Shown one piece after another: positions 1 through 6,911 of a stretch of DNA of 9,954 nt. The notes beneath the pieces were generated by a model. The model searched no databases. It saw nothing but the letters and a program-made list of their open reading frames with translations, and was not told the DNA's origin. A program made the translations under genes and the position numbers. This stretch comes from an uncultured Clostridia bacterium (GTDB lineage: Bacteria; Bacillota; Clostridia; Oscillospirales; CAG-272). The DNA lies in NCBI GenBank assembly GCA_947304475.1, contig CAMZBE010000023.1, positions 1-9,954 on the forward strand, in the 5' to 3' direction. Numbering within the stretch: position 1 is the stretch's first letter; each line of letters starts with the position of its first letter.

Positions 1-2
1 CC

Positions 3-818
3 TACGAGGCGGCGACCGCCGACCTCGACGACGTGAACATGATCGATCCCTTCCACCTCGAAACCTACGGCGAGACCGCCGTCAACTATAACCGCGACGT
101 TGAGATTTTCCCGGTTCTGAAGGCGATTTTGACGCGGATCTACGGCACCTGCCCCTACAACTCTCCGACCGATATGGGCGTCAATATGGCGGGTTACGCC
201 ATCTTCGACGACGAAGCGGTCTCGGAAGCGGCGAAAGAGGAGATCATCCGCCGCGCCTACAAGGCGAGATGCCAGCGCGCCAACGGTCTCGGCTCCGAGA
301 ACGAGGTGCGGAAGATCGACGTTCTGATGAAGACGGTCGGCGTCGAACTCGAGAGCCGTAAGTGCGTCGGTCCTGCGCACGCCGTTGCGGAACGTACCGG
401 CGCCCCCGCCGTGGCGATCGAACTGCCCGACGGACGGATCGTGACCGGCAAGACCTCTTCGCTGCTCGGTTCGGCGTCCGCCGCGCTGATCAACGCGATG
501 AAGGTGATGGCGAACATTCCCGACGAGCACAAGATCATCAACACCGAGATCATCGAGGCGGTGCAGAAACTGAAGATCGGACACATGGGCGCGCACAACC
601 CGCGTATGCACACCGACGAACTTCTGATCGCTCTTTCGATCTGCTCCGCGTCGGATCCCGTCGTCGCGAAGGCGATGCTGGCGCTCGACGATCTGCGCGG
701 CAGCGAGGTCCATTCGACCGTCATTCTGGCGTCGGTCGACGACGGCGTTTTCCGCAAACTCGGCATGAACGTCACCTGCGATCCGGTTTACCAGAGCAAA
801 CGGCTCTATCACGTGTAA
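3..818 (+). CDS. DUF1846 (UPF0371) family protein, 3' part
   Basis: This is the C-terminal 271 residues of a DUF1846/UPF0371 protein; the family is usually about 500 residues, so roughly the first half lies left of the window. The frame is open from base 3 and reads YEAATADLDDVNMIDPFHLE, a stretch I recognise as conserved in Firmicutes UPF0371 proteins. The GTG at 33 lies inside this block and is not a start. Other family-like blocks are TCPYNSPTDMGVNM, the RRAYKARCQR segment, and GHMGAHNPRMHTDELLIALSICS. No signal peptide or membrane segment is visible in this part. Structures exist for the family, but I know of no agreed reaction, so function is left open. The stop TAA at 816-818 is followed 13 bases later by a hairpin terminator, so this gene ends its transcription unit. 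The family call is firm; the role is unknown. Confidence 0.9.
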   Translation, partial: YEAATADLDDVNMIDPFHLETYGETAVNYNRDVEIFPVLKAILTRIYGTCPYNSPTDMGVNMAGYAIFDDEAVSEAAKEEIIRRAYKARCQRANGLGSENEVRKIDVLMKTVGVELESRKCVGPAHAVAERTGAPAVAIELPDGRIVTGKTSSLLGSASAALINAMKVMANIPDEHKIINTEIIEAVQKLKIGHMGAHNPRMHTDELLIALSICSASDPVVAKAMLALDDLRGSEVHSTVILASVDDGVFRKLGMNVTCDPVYQSKRLYHV

Positions 819-831
819 TTGCAGGAAAAAT

Positions 832-869
832 AACACCCGCCCCGCCTTTCGGCGGGGCGGTGTTTTGTT
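832..869. terminator. Bidirectional intrinsic terminator between DUF1846 gene and metH
   Basis: A GC-rich stem pairs 832-846 with 851-864 through a TTTC loop, with one bulged C. On the + strand it is followed by TTTTGTT, ending the DUF1846 transcript. On the - strand the same stem is followed by a T-run (complement of AAAAATAA at 826-833), so it can also end the metF-metH transcript, whose stop codon lies about 70 bases away. The rest of the convergent gap (870-941) shows nothing clear. Confidence 0.88.
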
Positions 870-941
870 GCGTTTTTGAAAGACCTGACCGGGAGAAACG
901 AGGCGAGAATCGCGTGTTCGTTCCTGTCCGTTTGTCGACGG

Positions 942-3308
942 TCAAGAGAAGACTTCCTCGGCGTAGCGCACCGACGCCATGGCATCGGGGCAGTACCGGT
1001 CGGCGCCGATCTCGCGGGCGCAGGTCTCGGTCAGCACCGCGCCGCCGACCATCACGCGGACGCCGGGGGCTTCGGCACGGAGCAGGGCGATGGTGTCGCG
1101 CATCGAGGGGACGGTCGTGGTCATCAGAGCCGAGAGACCGACAAGCGCGACGTTCTCGCGTTTGACGGCGGCGAGCACCTCTTCCGCCGGGACGTCGCGC
1201 CCGAGGTCGATCACGCGGAAACCGTAACTGTCGAGCATGACGCGGACGATATTCTTTCCGATGTCGTGGATGTCGCCCTTGACGGTCGCGAGTACGACCG
1301 TGCCGCGCGCGGTGCGTTCACCGCTCTTTTTGGTGAGCGCCTCGCGAACGACGGCGAACGCCGCCTCCGCCGCGTCGGCGGAGAGCAGCAGTTGCGGCAG
1401 GAAGACCGTTCCGCTTTCAAACAGTACCCCGACGCGGTCGAGCGCGGGGATCAAGGTCGAGGCGATCAGGTCGAGCGGATCACACCCGCCGTCGATCGCT
1501 TCGCGGGCGAGCGAGGCGGCGCTTGCTTTCATTCCGTGAAGCACCGCGTCGGTGAGGGTGGTGCCGGACGGCGCATGCTCGGCGGGGGTTTCCGCCTTTT
1601 TCGCGCCGAAATGTTCGATATAGGAAAGGCAGTGGGGATCGCCGCCGAACAGGGCGAGCGAGGAGCGGAAGGCGTCGACCATCGCGGCAGAATGGGGATT
1701 GAGGATCGCAGCCGTCAGTCCCGCGCCGATCGCCGCAGAGAGGAACGCCGTGTTGATATGCTCCCGCTCGGGAAGTCCGAACGAGATGTTCGAGACGCCG
1801 AGGACGGTTTTCAGCCCCCGGTCGGAGAGCGCCTTCAGAGCGTCGAGGGTGGCGCGCGGATCTGCGCCGGCGCTGACCGCCATGGTCAGGGCGTCGAAGA
1901 CCAGATCGCGGGCGGGGATACCGTACTTTTTCGCTTCGGCAAGGATCTTGTCGGCGATCGCGATCCGTCCCGCGGCGGTGTCGGGGATCCCGTCGTCGTC
2001 GAGCGTCAGGGCGACCACGACCGCGCCGTACTTTTTCGCGACCGGGAAGACCGCCGCCATCACTTCGCGCTTGCCCGAGACCGAGTTCAGAAGCGGTCTG
2101 CCGTTGACGCGTCGAAGCGCCGCCTCGAGCGCCTTGGGATCGGCGGAATCGATCTGCAGGGGCAGGGTGACCGAACGCTGCAGTTCGAGGACCGCCTTGA
2201 CCATCATGGCGGGTTCGTCGATGCCGGGAAGCCCCACGTTGAGGTCGAGGACGTCGGCGCCCTCGTCCTCCTGCCGCACGCCCTCGCCGACGAGGTATTC
2301 GAGGTCGGACGAGCGCAGCGCCTCTTTGAGTTTGGGTTTGCCGGTCGGGTTGATCCGCTCGCCGATCATGATCGGGCGCTCGGCAAGGTCGACCATCCGG
2401 CTGCCCGACGAGAGCAGGCACGCGGTCGGCTCGCGCCTATCGGGCAGGGGCAGATCACGGCATTTGGAAACCACTTTCGCAAGATGTTCGGGCGTGGTGC
2501 CGCAGCAGCCGCCGAGGACCGGGGCGAATTTCGCAAGTCCTGCGACCGCCTTGGCGTATCCGTCGGGGAGCAGGTCGTAGGTCGCCGTGCCATCGTCGTT
2601 CATTTTGGGAAGCCCCGCGTTGGGGTTGAAGAAGAGCGGGAGACTTGTCGCGCGGGCGATCCTTTCCGCCGCCTCCGCCATCTCGCGGGGACCGACCGAG
2701 CAGTTCAGACCGAAGGCGTCGACGCCCATTCCTTCGGCGAGCGCCGCCATCGCCTCGACCGGAAGACCGGTCAGCATCCGTCCCTTCTCGTCGGCGGTCA
2801 CCGAAAGGAAGAGGGGCAGATCGCTGTTCTCTTTGGCGGCGAGGATCAGCGCCTTCGCTTCGTAGGGGAGCGAGAAGGTCTCGGCAAGGATCAGGTCGGC
2901 GCCGGCGGCGACGCCCGCCTTGATCTGCTCTGCGAAAAGGTCGTAGGCGTCGTCGAAGGAGAGGTCGCCGAGCGGTTCGAGCAATTTGCCGGTCGGACCG
3001 ATATCGAGCGCGACGAAAAATTCGCCCTTCCCGGCGCTCCGGACGCACCTGACCGCCGCCTGCACCGTCTCCCCGACCGAAAGACCGACCGGGGCGAGTT
3101 TCAGGCGGTTCGCGCCGAAGGTATTGGTTTTGAGGATATTGCACCCTGCCGCAAGGTACGCCGCGTGGATACCCCGCACGACGTCGGGGTGATCGTATCC
3201 GAAACGCTCCGGGACCGTCCCCTCGGGCATCCCGGCGGACTGGAGCATGGTCCCCATCGCACCGTCGAAAAACAGGCGGCGGGTACCGATCAGTTCACGA
3301 AACTGCAT
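942..3308 (-). CDS. metH: Cobalamin-dependent methionine synthase, short form without reactivation domain
   Basis: Cytosolic enzyme that moves a methyl group from 5-methyl-tetrahydrofolate to homocysteine through cobalamin, giving methionine and tetrahydrofolate. At 788 residues it has three of the four modules of the roughly 1,230-residue E. coli enzyme. The homocysteine domain (about 1-285) carries FFDGAMGTMLQ and zinc ligands Cys203 and Cys268-Cys269 (GLNCSVGP, GGCCGTTPEH). The pterin domain (about 312-570) carries IGERINPTGKPKLKEAL and LQIDSADP. The cap and B12-binding region (about 580-788) carries GDIHDIGKNIV, with His681 as expected cobalt ligand. The protein stops after the B12 domain, so the AdoMet-binding reactivation domain is absent. 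By alignment with E. coli, the Ser of the Asp-His-Ser triad appears to be Thr732. ATG at 3308 is chosen over an in-frame TTG at 3335 because GGAAGGAG lies 8 bases before it. It lies 38 bp after metF, on the same strand. Confidence 0.95.
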   Translation of the reverse strand: MQFRELIGTRRLFFDGAMGTMLQSAGMPEGTVPERFGYDHPDVVRGIHAAYLAAGCNILKTNTFGANRLKLAPVGLSVGETVQAAVRCVRSAGKGEFFVALDIGPTGKLLEPLGDLSFDDAYDLFAEQIKAGVAAGADLILAETFSLPYEAKALILAAKENSDLPLFLSVTADEKGRMLTGLPVEAMAALAEGMGVDAFGLNCSVGPREMAEAAERIARATSLPLFFNPNAGLPKMNDDGTATYDLLPDGYAKAVAGLAKFAPVLGGCCGTTPEHLAKVVSKCRDLPLPDRREPTACLLSSGSRMVDLAERPIMIGERINPTGKPKLKEALRSSDLEYLVGEGVRQEDEGADVLDLNVGLPGIDEPAMMVKAVLELQRSVTLPLQIDSADPKALEAALRRVNGRPLLNSVSGKREVMAAVFPVAKKYGAVVVALTLDDDGIPDTAAGRIAIADKILAEAKKYGIPARDLVFDALTMAVSAGADPRATLDALKALSDRGLKTVLGVSNISFGLPEREHINTAFLSAAIGAGLTAAILNPHSAAMVDAFRSSLALFGGDPHCLSYIEHFGAKKAETPAEHAPSGTTLTDAVLHGMKASAASLAREAIDGGCDPLDLIASTLIPALDRVGVLFESGTVFLPQLLLSADAAEAAFAVVREALTKKSGERTARGTVVLATVKGDIHDIGKNIVRVMLDSYGFRVIDLGRDVPAEEVLAAVKRENVALVGLSALMTTTVPSMRDTIALLRAEAPGVRVMVGGAVLTETCAREIGADRYCPDAMASVRYAEEVFS

Positions 3309-3346
3309 GGGGTTTTCTCCTTCCTTGGCGCTCAATCCTCTTTGGA

Positions 3347-4222
3347 TCAGTTCTTACCGTCCCCCGCGATCAGGTGGGAGAGGTTGTCGGCGATCGCCTT
3401 CGCGACGTCGGGCTTGTTCATGGTGTAGACGTGGATGCCGCGCACGCCGTTGGCGAGCAGATCGACGATCTGTTCGGTGGCGTAGGCGATCCCCGCCTGC
3501 TTCATCGCGTCGGGATCCTCGCCGTAGCGGTCGACGATCCGGCGGAAGCGGTTGGGTAGCGTCGCGCCCGAGAGCGCACAGGCGCGGGCGATCATTTTGC
3601 CGTTGGTGACCGGCATGATCCCGGCGATGACCGGGACCTCGATCCCGCGCGCCATCGCCCGGTACAGGAAACTGTAGAGGACCGAGTTGTCGAAGAACAT
3701 CTGCGTCGTCAAAAAGTCCACGCCCTGATCGACCTTGTCTTTCAGATGGGCGATGTCGTCCTCGCGGTGCGGGCACTCGATATGTCCCTCGGGATAGCAG
3801 GCGGCGCCGATGCAGAAGTCTCCGGTCGCCTTGATCTCGGCGACCAGGTCCGCCGCGTAGCGGAAATCGCCCGTCTTGGGCTGTCCGTCGGGGAGATCGC
3901 CCCGGAGCGCCAGCACGTTTTCGATCCCGTTTTCTTTCAGTTCGGCAAGATGAGAGGCGACGTCGGCTTTGCTCGAGCCGACGCAGGTCAGGTGCGCGAG
4001 CGCCGTGATCCCCGAGCGGTTCTGCACGTCGGAGGCGAGCGCGACTGTGCCCTTTGCGCCGTTGCCGCCCGCGCCGTAGGTCACGCTGATAAAGTCGGGG
4101 CGGAGCGCCGCCACCTGCCGGACCGCGTCGAGCGTCGGCTCGATGGGCAGTCCCGGTTTGGGCGGAAAGACCTCGAAAGAGAGGGTGGGGGTTCCGCGTT
4201 TCAACTTTTCACAGATCTTCAT
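3347..4222 (-). CDS. metF: Methylenetetrahydrofolate reductase
   Basis: FAD enzyme that reduces 5,10-methylene-tetrahydrofolate to 5-methyl-tetrahydrofolate, the methyl donor of the MetH encoded next. The 291-residue length matches bacterial MetF, a single TIM-barrel domain without the eukaryotic regulatory part. Visible family marks are SFEVFPPK with Glu17 (E. coli Glu28), FISVTYGAGG at 45-53, LALRGDLP with Asp109 (E. coli Asp120), ACYPEGH at 140-146, TTQMFFDN with Gln174 (E. coli Gln183), and AGIMPV near 200. The ATG at 4222 has a GAAGGA ribosome site 7 bases upstream and begins MKICEKLKRG, as expected. It is first in a two-gene operon with metH and has its own promoter, giving a leader of roughly 44 bases. 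That is too short for a SAM or cobalamin riboswitch. The sequence does not show whether the reductant is NADH or another carrier. Confidence 0.96.
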   Translation of the reverse strand: MKICEKLKRGTPTLSFEVFPPKPGLPIEPTLDAVRQVAALRPDFISVTYGAGGNGAKGTVALASDVQNRSGITALAHLTCVGSSKADVASHLAELKENGIENVLALRGDLPDGQPKTGDFRYAADLVAEIKATGDFCIGAACYPEGHIECPHREDDIAHLKDKVDQGVDFLTTQMFFDNSVLYSFLYRAMARGIEVPVIAGIMPVTNGKMIARACALSGATLPNRFRRIVDRYGEDPDAMKQAGIAYATEQIVDLLANGVRGIHVYTMNKPDVAKAIADNLSHLIAGDGKN

Positions 4223-4272
4223 CGGTCGATCCTTCCTTTTCTCGCGTCGCGTGCGTGTCCATAATTATTGTC

Positions 4273-4301
4273 AGTATATCACATCTTCCCCGCAAGGTCA
4301 A
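4273..4301 (-). promoter_or_regulatory. Promoter of metF-metH operon
   Basis: On the - strand, TTGACC (4301-4296) and TATACT (4278-4273) are separated by exactly 17 bases, one mismatch each from the sigma-A consensus. Just upstream of the -35 lie two A-tracts (T-runs on + at about 4304-4318), resembling an UP element. The predicted start is near 4266, leaving a leader of about 44 bases before the metF ATG. Confidence 0.8.
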
Positions 4302-4351
4302 CCTTTTTTCGCTTTTTTCGTTCGCCCCGCCGGACGGGAACGGGGTGACAC

Positions 4352-4380
4352 TTGACAAAACCCGTTGGATAAACTATAAT
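4352..4380 (+). promoter_or_regulatory. Consensus sigma-A promoter of glnN
   Basis: TTGACA (4352-4357) and TATAAT (4375-4380) are both perfect consensus with a 17-base spacer. The predicted start is near 4387, 43 bases before the glnN ATG. It fires away from the metF promoter; the two -35 elements are about 50 bp apart. Such a strong promoter suggests high basal expression unless repressed. Confidence 0.88.
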
Positions 4381-4393
4381 GATACCATTATAG
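4374..4393. promoter_or_regulatory. Candidate operator: perfect 8-bp dyad over the glnN -10 and start site
   Basis: CTATAATG (4374-4381), a 4-base spacer ATAC, and CATTATAG (4386-4393) form a perfect inverted repeat. It contains the whole -10 hexamer and the expected transcription start, where a repressor would block polymerase. It does not fit the GlnR/TnrA box TGTNA-N7-TNACA. The symmetry is seen; the operator role is inferred, and part of the symmetry follows from TATAAT itself. Confidence 0.45.
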
Positions 4394-4414
4394 GGACGCG
4401 CGGAGCGCGCGTCC
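4394..4414 (+). promoter_or_regulatory. GC-rich hairpin in the glnN leader beside the Shine-Dalgarno
   Basis: GGACGCGCG (4394-4402), loop GAG and CGCGCGTCC (4406-4414) form a perfect 9-bp stem that starts about 7 bases after the predicted transcription start. It ends 3 bases before the AGGAG ribosome site (4418-4422). No T-run follows, so it is not a terminator, and the 3-base loop does not look like the hexaloop hairpins of ANTAR antitermination leaders. It could stabilise the mRNA 5' end or influence ribosome access. Confidence 0.5.
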
Positions 4415-4429
4415 GACAGGAGTGACACT

Positions 4430-6529
4430 ATGAATTCAAACGTGCGTGTGCCCGAGATCTACGGGTGCAGGGTGTTCAGCGACGAAGTGATGCGGGAGCG
4501 TCTTCCGAAAGACGTCTACCGCAGTTTGACGCGCACGATCGCCACCGGCGGCGAGATCGACGCCTCGATCGCGGGCGCCGTCGCCAACGCCATGAAGGAC
4601 TGGGCGATCGAGAACGGCGCGACGCATTTCACGCACTGGTTCCAACCGCTGACCGGCGTGACCGCCGAGAAGCACGAGAGTTTCCTTTCGCCCGTGGGCG
4701 GGGGAAAAGTCATCATGGAGTTCTCGGGCAAGGAATTGATCAAGGGCGAGTCCGACGCCTCGAGTTTCCCGTCCGGGGGGCTTCGCGCCACGTTTGAAGC
4801 GCGCGGCTACACCGCCTGGGATCCCGCGTCCTACGCCTTTGTCAAGGACGGCTCGCTCTACATTCCGACGGCGTTCTGCTCGTACAGCGGCGAGGCGCTC
4901 GACGCAAAAACCCCGCTGCTCCGTTCGCTCGACGCCATCTCGGCGCAAGCCGTCCGGATTCTGCGGCTCTTCGGCGATCACGAGACCGAGCGCGTTTCGG
5001 TCACGGTCGGCGCGGAGCAGGAGTATTTTCTCGTGGATCGCGCGGACTATCTGCGCCGTCCCGACCTGCGCTATACCGGACGCACCCTGTTCGGTGCGCC
5101 CGCCCCGAAGGGACAGGAACTGGAAGATCACTATTTCGGCGCGCTGAAACCCCGCGTTTCGGCGTTCATGGCGGATCTTGACCGCGAACTCTGGAGTCTC
5201 GGCGTCGACGCCAAGACCAAGCACAACGAGGCGGCGCCCGCCCAACACGAACTCGCGCCGATCTTCGGCACGGCGAATATGGCGATCGATCAAAACCTGC
5301 TGATCATGGAATACATGAAGCGGACGGCGGAGAAGCACGGCATGACCTGCCTCCTCCACGAGAAGCCCTTCGCCGGCGTCAACGGCAGCGGCAAGCACGA
5401 CAACTGGGCGCTCGCGACCGACGGCGGTAAGAACCTCTTGAAAGCCGGGCGCACCCCGGCGGAGAACCTGCAATTTCTGCTCTTCCTCGCCGCGGTGGTC
5501 AAGGCGGTCGACGAGTATCAGGACTTGCTGCGGCTCTCGGTCGCGTCGGCGGGCAACGATCACCGTCTCGGCGGCAACGAGGCGCCGCCCGCGATCGTTT
5601 CCATGTTCATCGGCGACGAACTCGAAGCCGTCGTCGAGTCCATCGTGTCGGGGCACGCCTACAACGGCGCAGGGCGCGAGACCATGAACCTCGGGATCCC
5701 GTCGGTTCCGACCTTCACCCGCGACGCTACCGACCGCAACCGCACTTCGCCCTTCGCCTTCACCGGCAACAAGTTCGAGTTCCGGATGCCCGGCGCGTCG
5801 CAGAACGTCGCGATGCCGAATATCGTTTTGAATACCGCCGTCGCCGAGGAACTGCGGCTGTTCGCCGACGAACTCGAGGGGGCGAAGGACTTCGACGCCT
5901 CTCTCCGGACGCTGATCCGCCGCGAGTTGACCGCGCATCGCCGCATCATCTTCAACGGAAACGGCTATTCCGAGGAATGGCGCGAAGAGGCGAAGAAACG
6001 CGGACTGCTCGAACTGAAGCGCGCCGTCGACGCCTTCCCGTACCTCACCGCCGAGAAGAATATCGAACTGTTCACCCGCCACGGCGTGATGAACAAGAAC
6101 GAACTGTTCTCGCGTAAGGAGATCCTGTTCGAGAACTACGCGAAGGTGGTCAACATTGAGGCGCTGACCATGATCAATATGGTGCGCCGCGACTACCTGC
6201 CCGCCGTCGAAAAGTATATGCGCGACCTCTCGGCGACCGCGATCAAAAAGCGCGAACTGCTCCCGAACGCCGGCGTCCGCGTTGAAACCGATCTCGTTCG
6301 TCGCCTGACCGCGCTTGCCGAGGAGACCTACCGCCTCGTCGCGAAACTCGAGGACGAGGAAGAGATCGCCGCCAAAATCGCCGACGGGTACGAAAAGGCA
6401 AGGGAATACGCCGACAAGATCCTGCCCCTGATGGACGAACTCCGCGCGGCGGTCGACGGAATGGAGCCGCTGACGGCAGCCGAATACTGGCCGGTGGCGA
6501 CGTACGGCGACCTGATGTTCGGCGTTTGA
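4430..6529 (+). CDS. glnN: Glutamine synthetase type III
   Basis: Cytosolic enzyme that joins ammonia to glutamate using ATP, giving glutamine, ADP and phosphate; it is a main route of nitrogen assimilation. At 699 residues it matches GSIII, which is far longer than GSI or GSII (about 350-470) and forms dodecamers in Bacteroides. Motifs in order are the GSIII-specific N-terminus (VPEIYGCRVFSDEVM), FTHWFQPLTG (67-76), GAEQEYFLVD with metal-site Glu196 and Glu198, KHNEAAPAQHE (264-274), NGSGKHDNWAL (318-328), AGNDHRLGGNEAPPA (374-388), and RTSPFAFTGNKFEFRMPGA (438-456). After about 500 comes the charged, helix-rich GSIII C-terminal region. ATG 4430 has AGGAG 7 bases upstream. The gene is transcribed alone from a consensus promoter and ends at a terminator about 110 bases after the stop. 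No adenylylation site or PII gene is visible nearby, so control is probably at the promoter or leader. Confidence 0.96.
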   Translation: MNSNVRVPEIYGCRVFSDEVMRERLPKDVYRSLTRTIATGGEIDASIAGAVANAMKDWAIENGATHFTHWFQPLTGVTAEKHESFLSPVGGGKVIMEFSGKELIKGESDASSFPSGGLRATFEARGYTAWDPASYAFVKDGSLYIPTAFCSYSGEALDAKTPLLRSLDAISAQAVRILRLFGDHETERVSVTVGAEQEYFLVDRADYLRRPDLRYTGRTLFGAPAPKGQELEDHYFGALKPRVSAFMADLDRELWSLGVDAKTKHNEAAPAQHELAPIFGTANMAIDQNLLIMEYMKRTAEKHGMTCLLHEKPFAGVNGSGKHDNWALATDGGKNLLKAGRTPAENLQFLLFLAAVVKAVDEYQDLLRLSVASAGNDHRLGGNEAPPAIVSMFIGDELEAVVESIVSGHAYNGAGRETMNLGIPSVPTFTRDATDRNRTSPFAFTGNKFEFRMPGASQNVAMPNIVLNTAVAEELRLFADELEGAKDFDASLRTLIRRELTAHRRIIFNGNGYSEEWREEAKKRGLLELKRAVDAFPYLTAEKNIELFTRHGVMNKNELFSRKEILFENYAKVVNIEALTMINMVRRDYLPAVEKYMRDLSATAIKKRELLPNAGVRVETDLVRRLTALAEETYRLVAKLEDEEEIAAKIADGYEKAREYADKILPLMDELRAAVDGMEPLTAAEYWPVATYGDLMFGV

Positions 6530-6636
6530 GGGCGGGCGGATGCGGCACAGACCGGAAAACGAATGATTTATCGGTAATCCGCGTGTGCCTGTCGCTCTGT
6601 TGAAACGCAATGCTTTAATGAATGCTATTTAAGGTT

Positions 6637-6672
6637 GAAAACCGCCCCATGGGGCGGTTTTCTCCATTTGTT
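6637..6672 (+). terminator. glnN terminator
   Basis: GAAAACCGCCCC (6637-6648) and GGGGCGGTTTTC (6651-6662) are perfect complements around AT, giving a stem of about 11-12 bp whose 3' arm ends in TTTT. A second T-rich patch (TTTGTTTTT) follows from 6667. Because the arms are symmetric and end in A- and T-runs, the structure could also stop transcription from the right. Confidence 0.85.
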
Positions 6673-6689
6673 TTTAATTCGTTTTCCTC

Positions 6690-6745
6690 TTCCCGTTCTC
6701 GCCCTCTTGCAGTATTATTATACAGCGTCGGGACGAGAACGGGAA
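6690..6745. repeat. Nested dyad: 12-bp perfect inverted repeat with a concentric 4-bp core
   Basis: TTCCCGTTCTCG (6690-6701) and CGAGAACGGGAA (6734-6745) are exact reverse complements separated by 32 bases. An inner pair, GTAT (6712-6715) and ATAC (6720-6723), shares the same centre at 6717.5. The core also contains -10-like hexamers on both strands: TATTAT at 6713 on + and TATAAT at 6722-6717 on -. Each is 17 bases from a poor TTCCCG in the -35 position. This could be a cruciform or hairpin element, a small-RNA promoter, or a regulator site. Confidence 0.6.
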
Positions 6746-6751
6746 CTCTGC

Positions 6752-6801
6752 ACGAGGCGTAGGGGTTCCCCGAGCCGAGTTTACGAGGCTTGGGGGTTCC
6801 C
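6752..6801. repeat. Imperfect 19-bp direct repeat, two copies at 31-bp spacing
   Basis: The first copy (6752-6770) and the second (6783-6801) match at 17 of 19 positions: ACGAGGC, a 3-base variable part, then GGGGTTCCC. GTTCCC in each copy (6765-6770 and 6796-6801) is also complementary to GGGAAC at 6741-6746, in the right arm of the neighbouring dyad, so alternative hairpins are possible. No third copy is visible in the window. Confidence 0.6.
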
Positions 6802-6858
6802 GTCTTTGCGCGCCTGAGAACAGGGCTGGCGCGGGTGGGTTTTGATCGTTCCAAAGAG

Positions 6859-6884
6859 AAGAGCGCCCGCAAGCGGGCGCTTTT
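6859..6884. terminator. Terminator downstream of the lipoprotein gene (bidirectional)
   Basis: AGCGCCCGC (6862-6870) pairs with GCGGGCGCT (6873-6881) around AA. On the - strand the stem is followed by TCTTCTCTTT, about 30 bases after the stop codon of the gene at 6912-8342. On the + strand it is followed by TTTTC, so it could also stop transcripts coming from the left. Confidence 0.8.
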
Positions 6885-6911
6885 CAGTTGGTCGCGTGTC
6901 AAATCCGCGCG

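Larger units (their letters stand above)
6530..6911. other. Gene-free stretch between glnN and the lipoprotein gene
   Basis: This 382-base gap holds the glnN terminator (from 6637), a dyad repeat (6690-6745), an imperfect direct repeat (6752-6801), a weak 6-bp stem (6809-6814 with 6828-6833), and a terminator shared by both strands (6859-6884). The first 107 bases, before the glnN terminator, contain only a weak inverted repeat (GGCACA at 6544, TGTGCC at 6584). No convincing reading frame has a ribosome site, and I see no tRNA. The 6690-6801 repeats could mark a small RNA or the remnant of a short repeat element. Confidence 0.6.

Noticed and set aside
3309..3335. Upstream TTG start for metH adding 9 residues
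   Set aside because: GGAAGGAG is 8 bases before the ATG at 3308 and lies inside the extension.
876..3428. 850-residue open frame on + opposite metH
   Set aside because: It lies fully antisense to a clear MetH, has an Arg/Asp/Gly-rich low-sense composition and no recognisable domain. It arises from the GC-biased third positions of metH.
4223..4272. SAM or cobalamin riboswitch before metF
   Set aside because: The leader from the predicted start is only about 44 bases and shows none of the conserved elements.
4340..4429. GlnR/TnrA box before glnN
   Set aside because: TNACA half-sites exist at 4346 and 4353, but no TGTNA lies at the required spacing.
6543..6590. Possible structured RNA after glnN (GGCACA/TGTGCC and ACCG/CGGT pairs)
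   Set aside because: Short, interrupted pairings with large loops are expected by chance in this length of sequence.
4436..6610. 724-residue open frame on - opposite glnN
   Set aside because: Shadow of the glnN codon bias; no domain, and it runs through the glnN stop.
6615..6902. 95-residue frame on - in the gap
   Set aside because: It crosses both terminator hairpins and both repeats, has no ribosome site, and its Arg/Pro-rich sequence simply translates the repeats.
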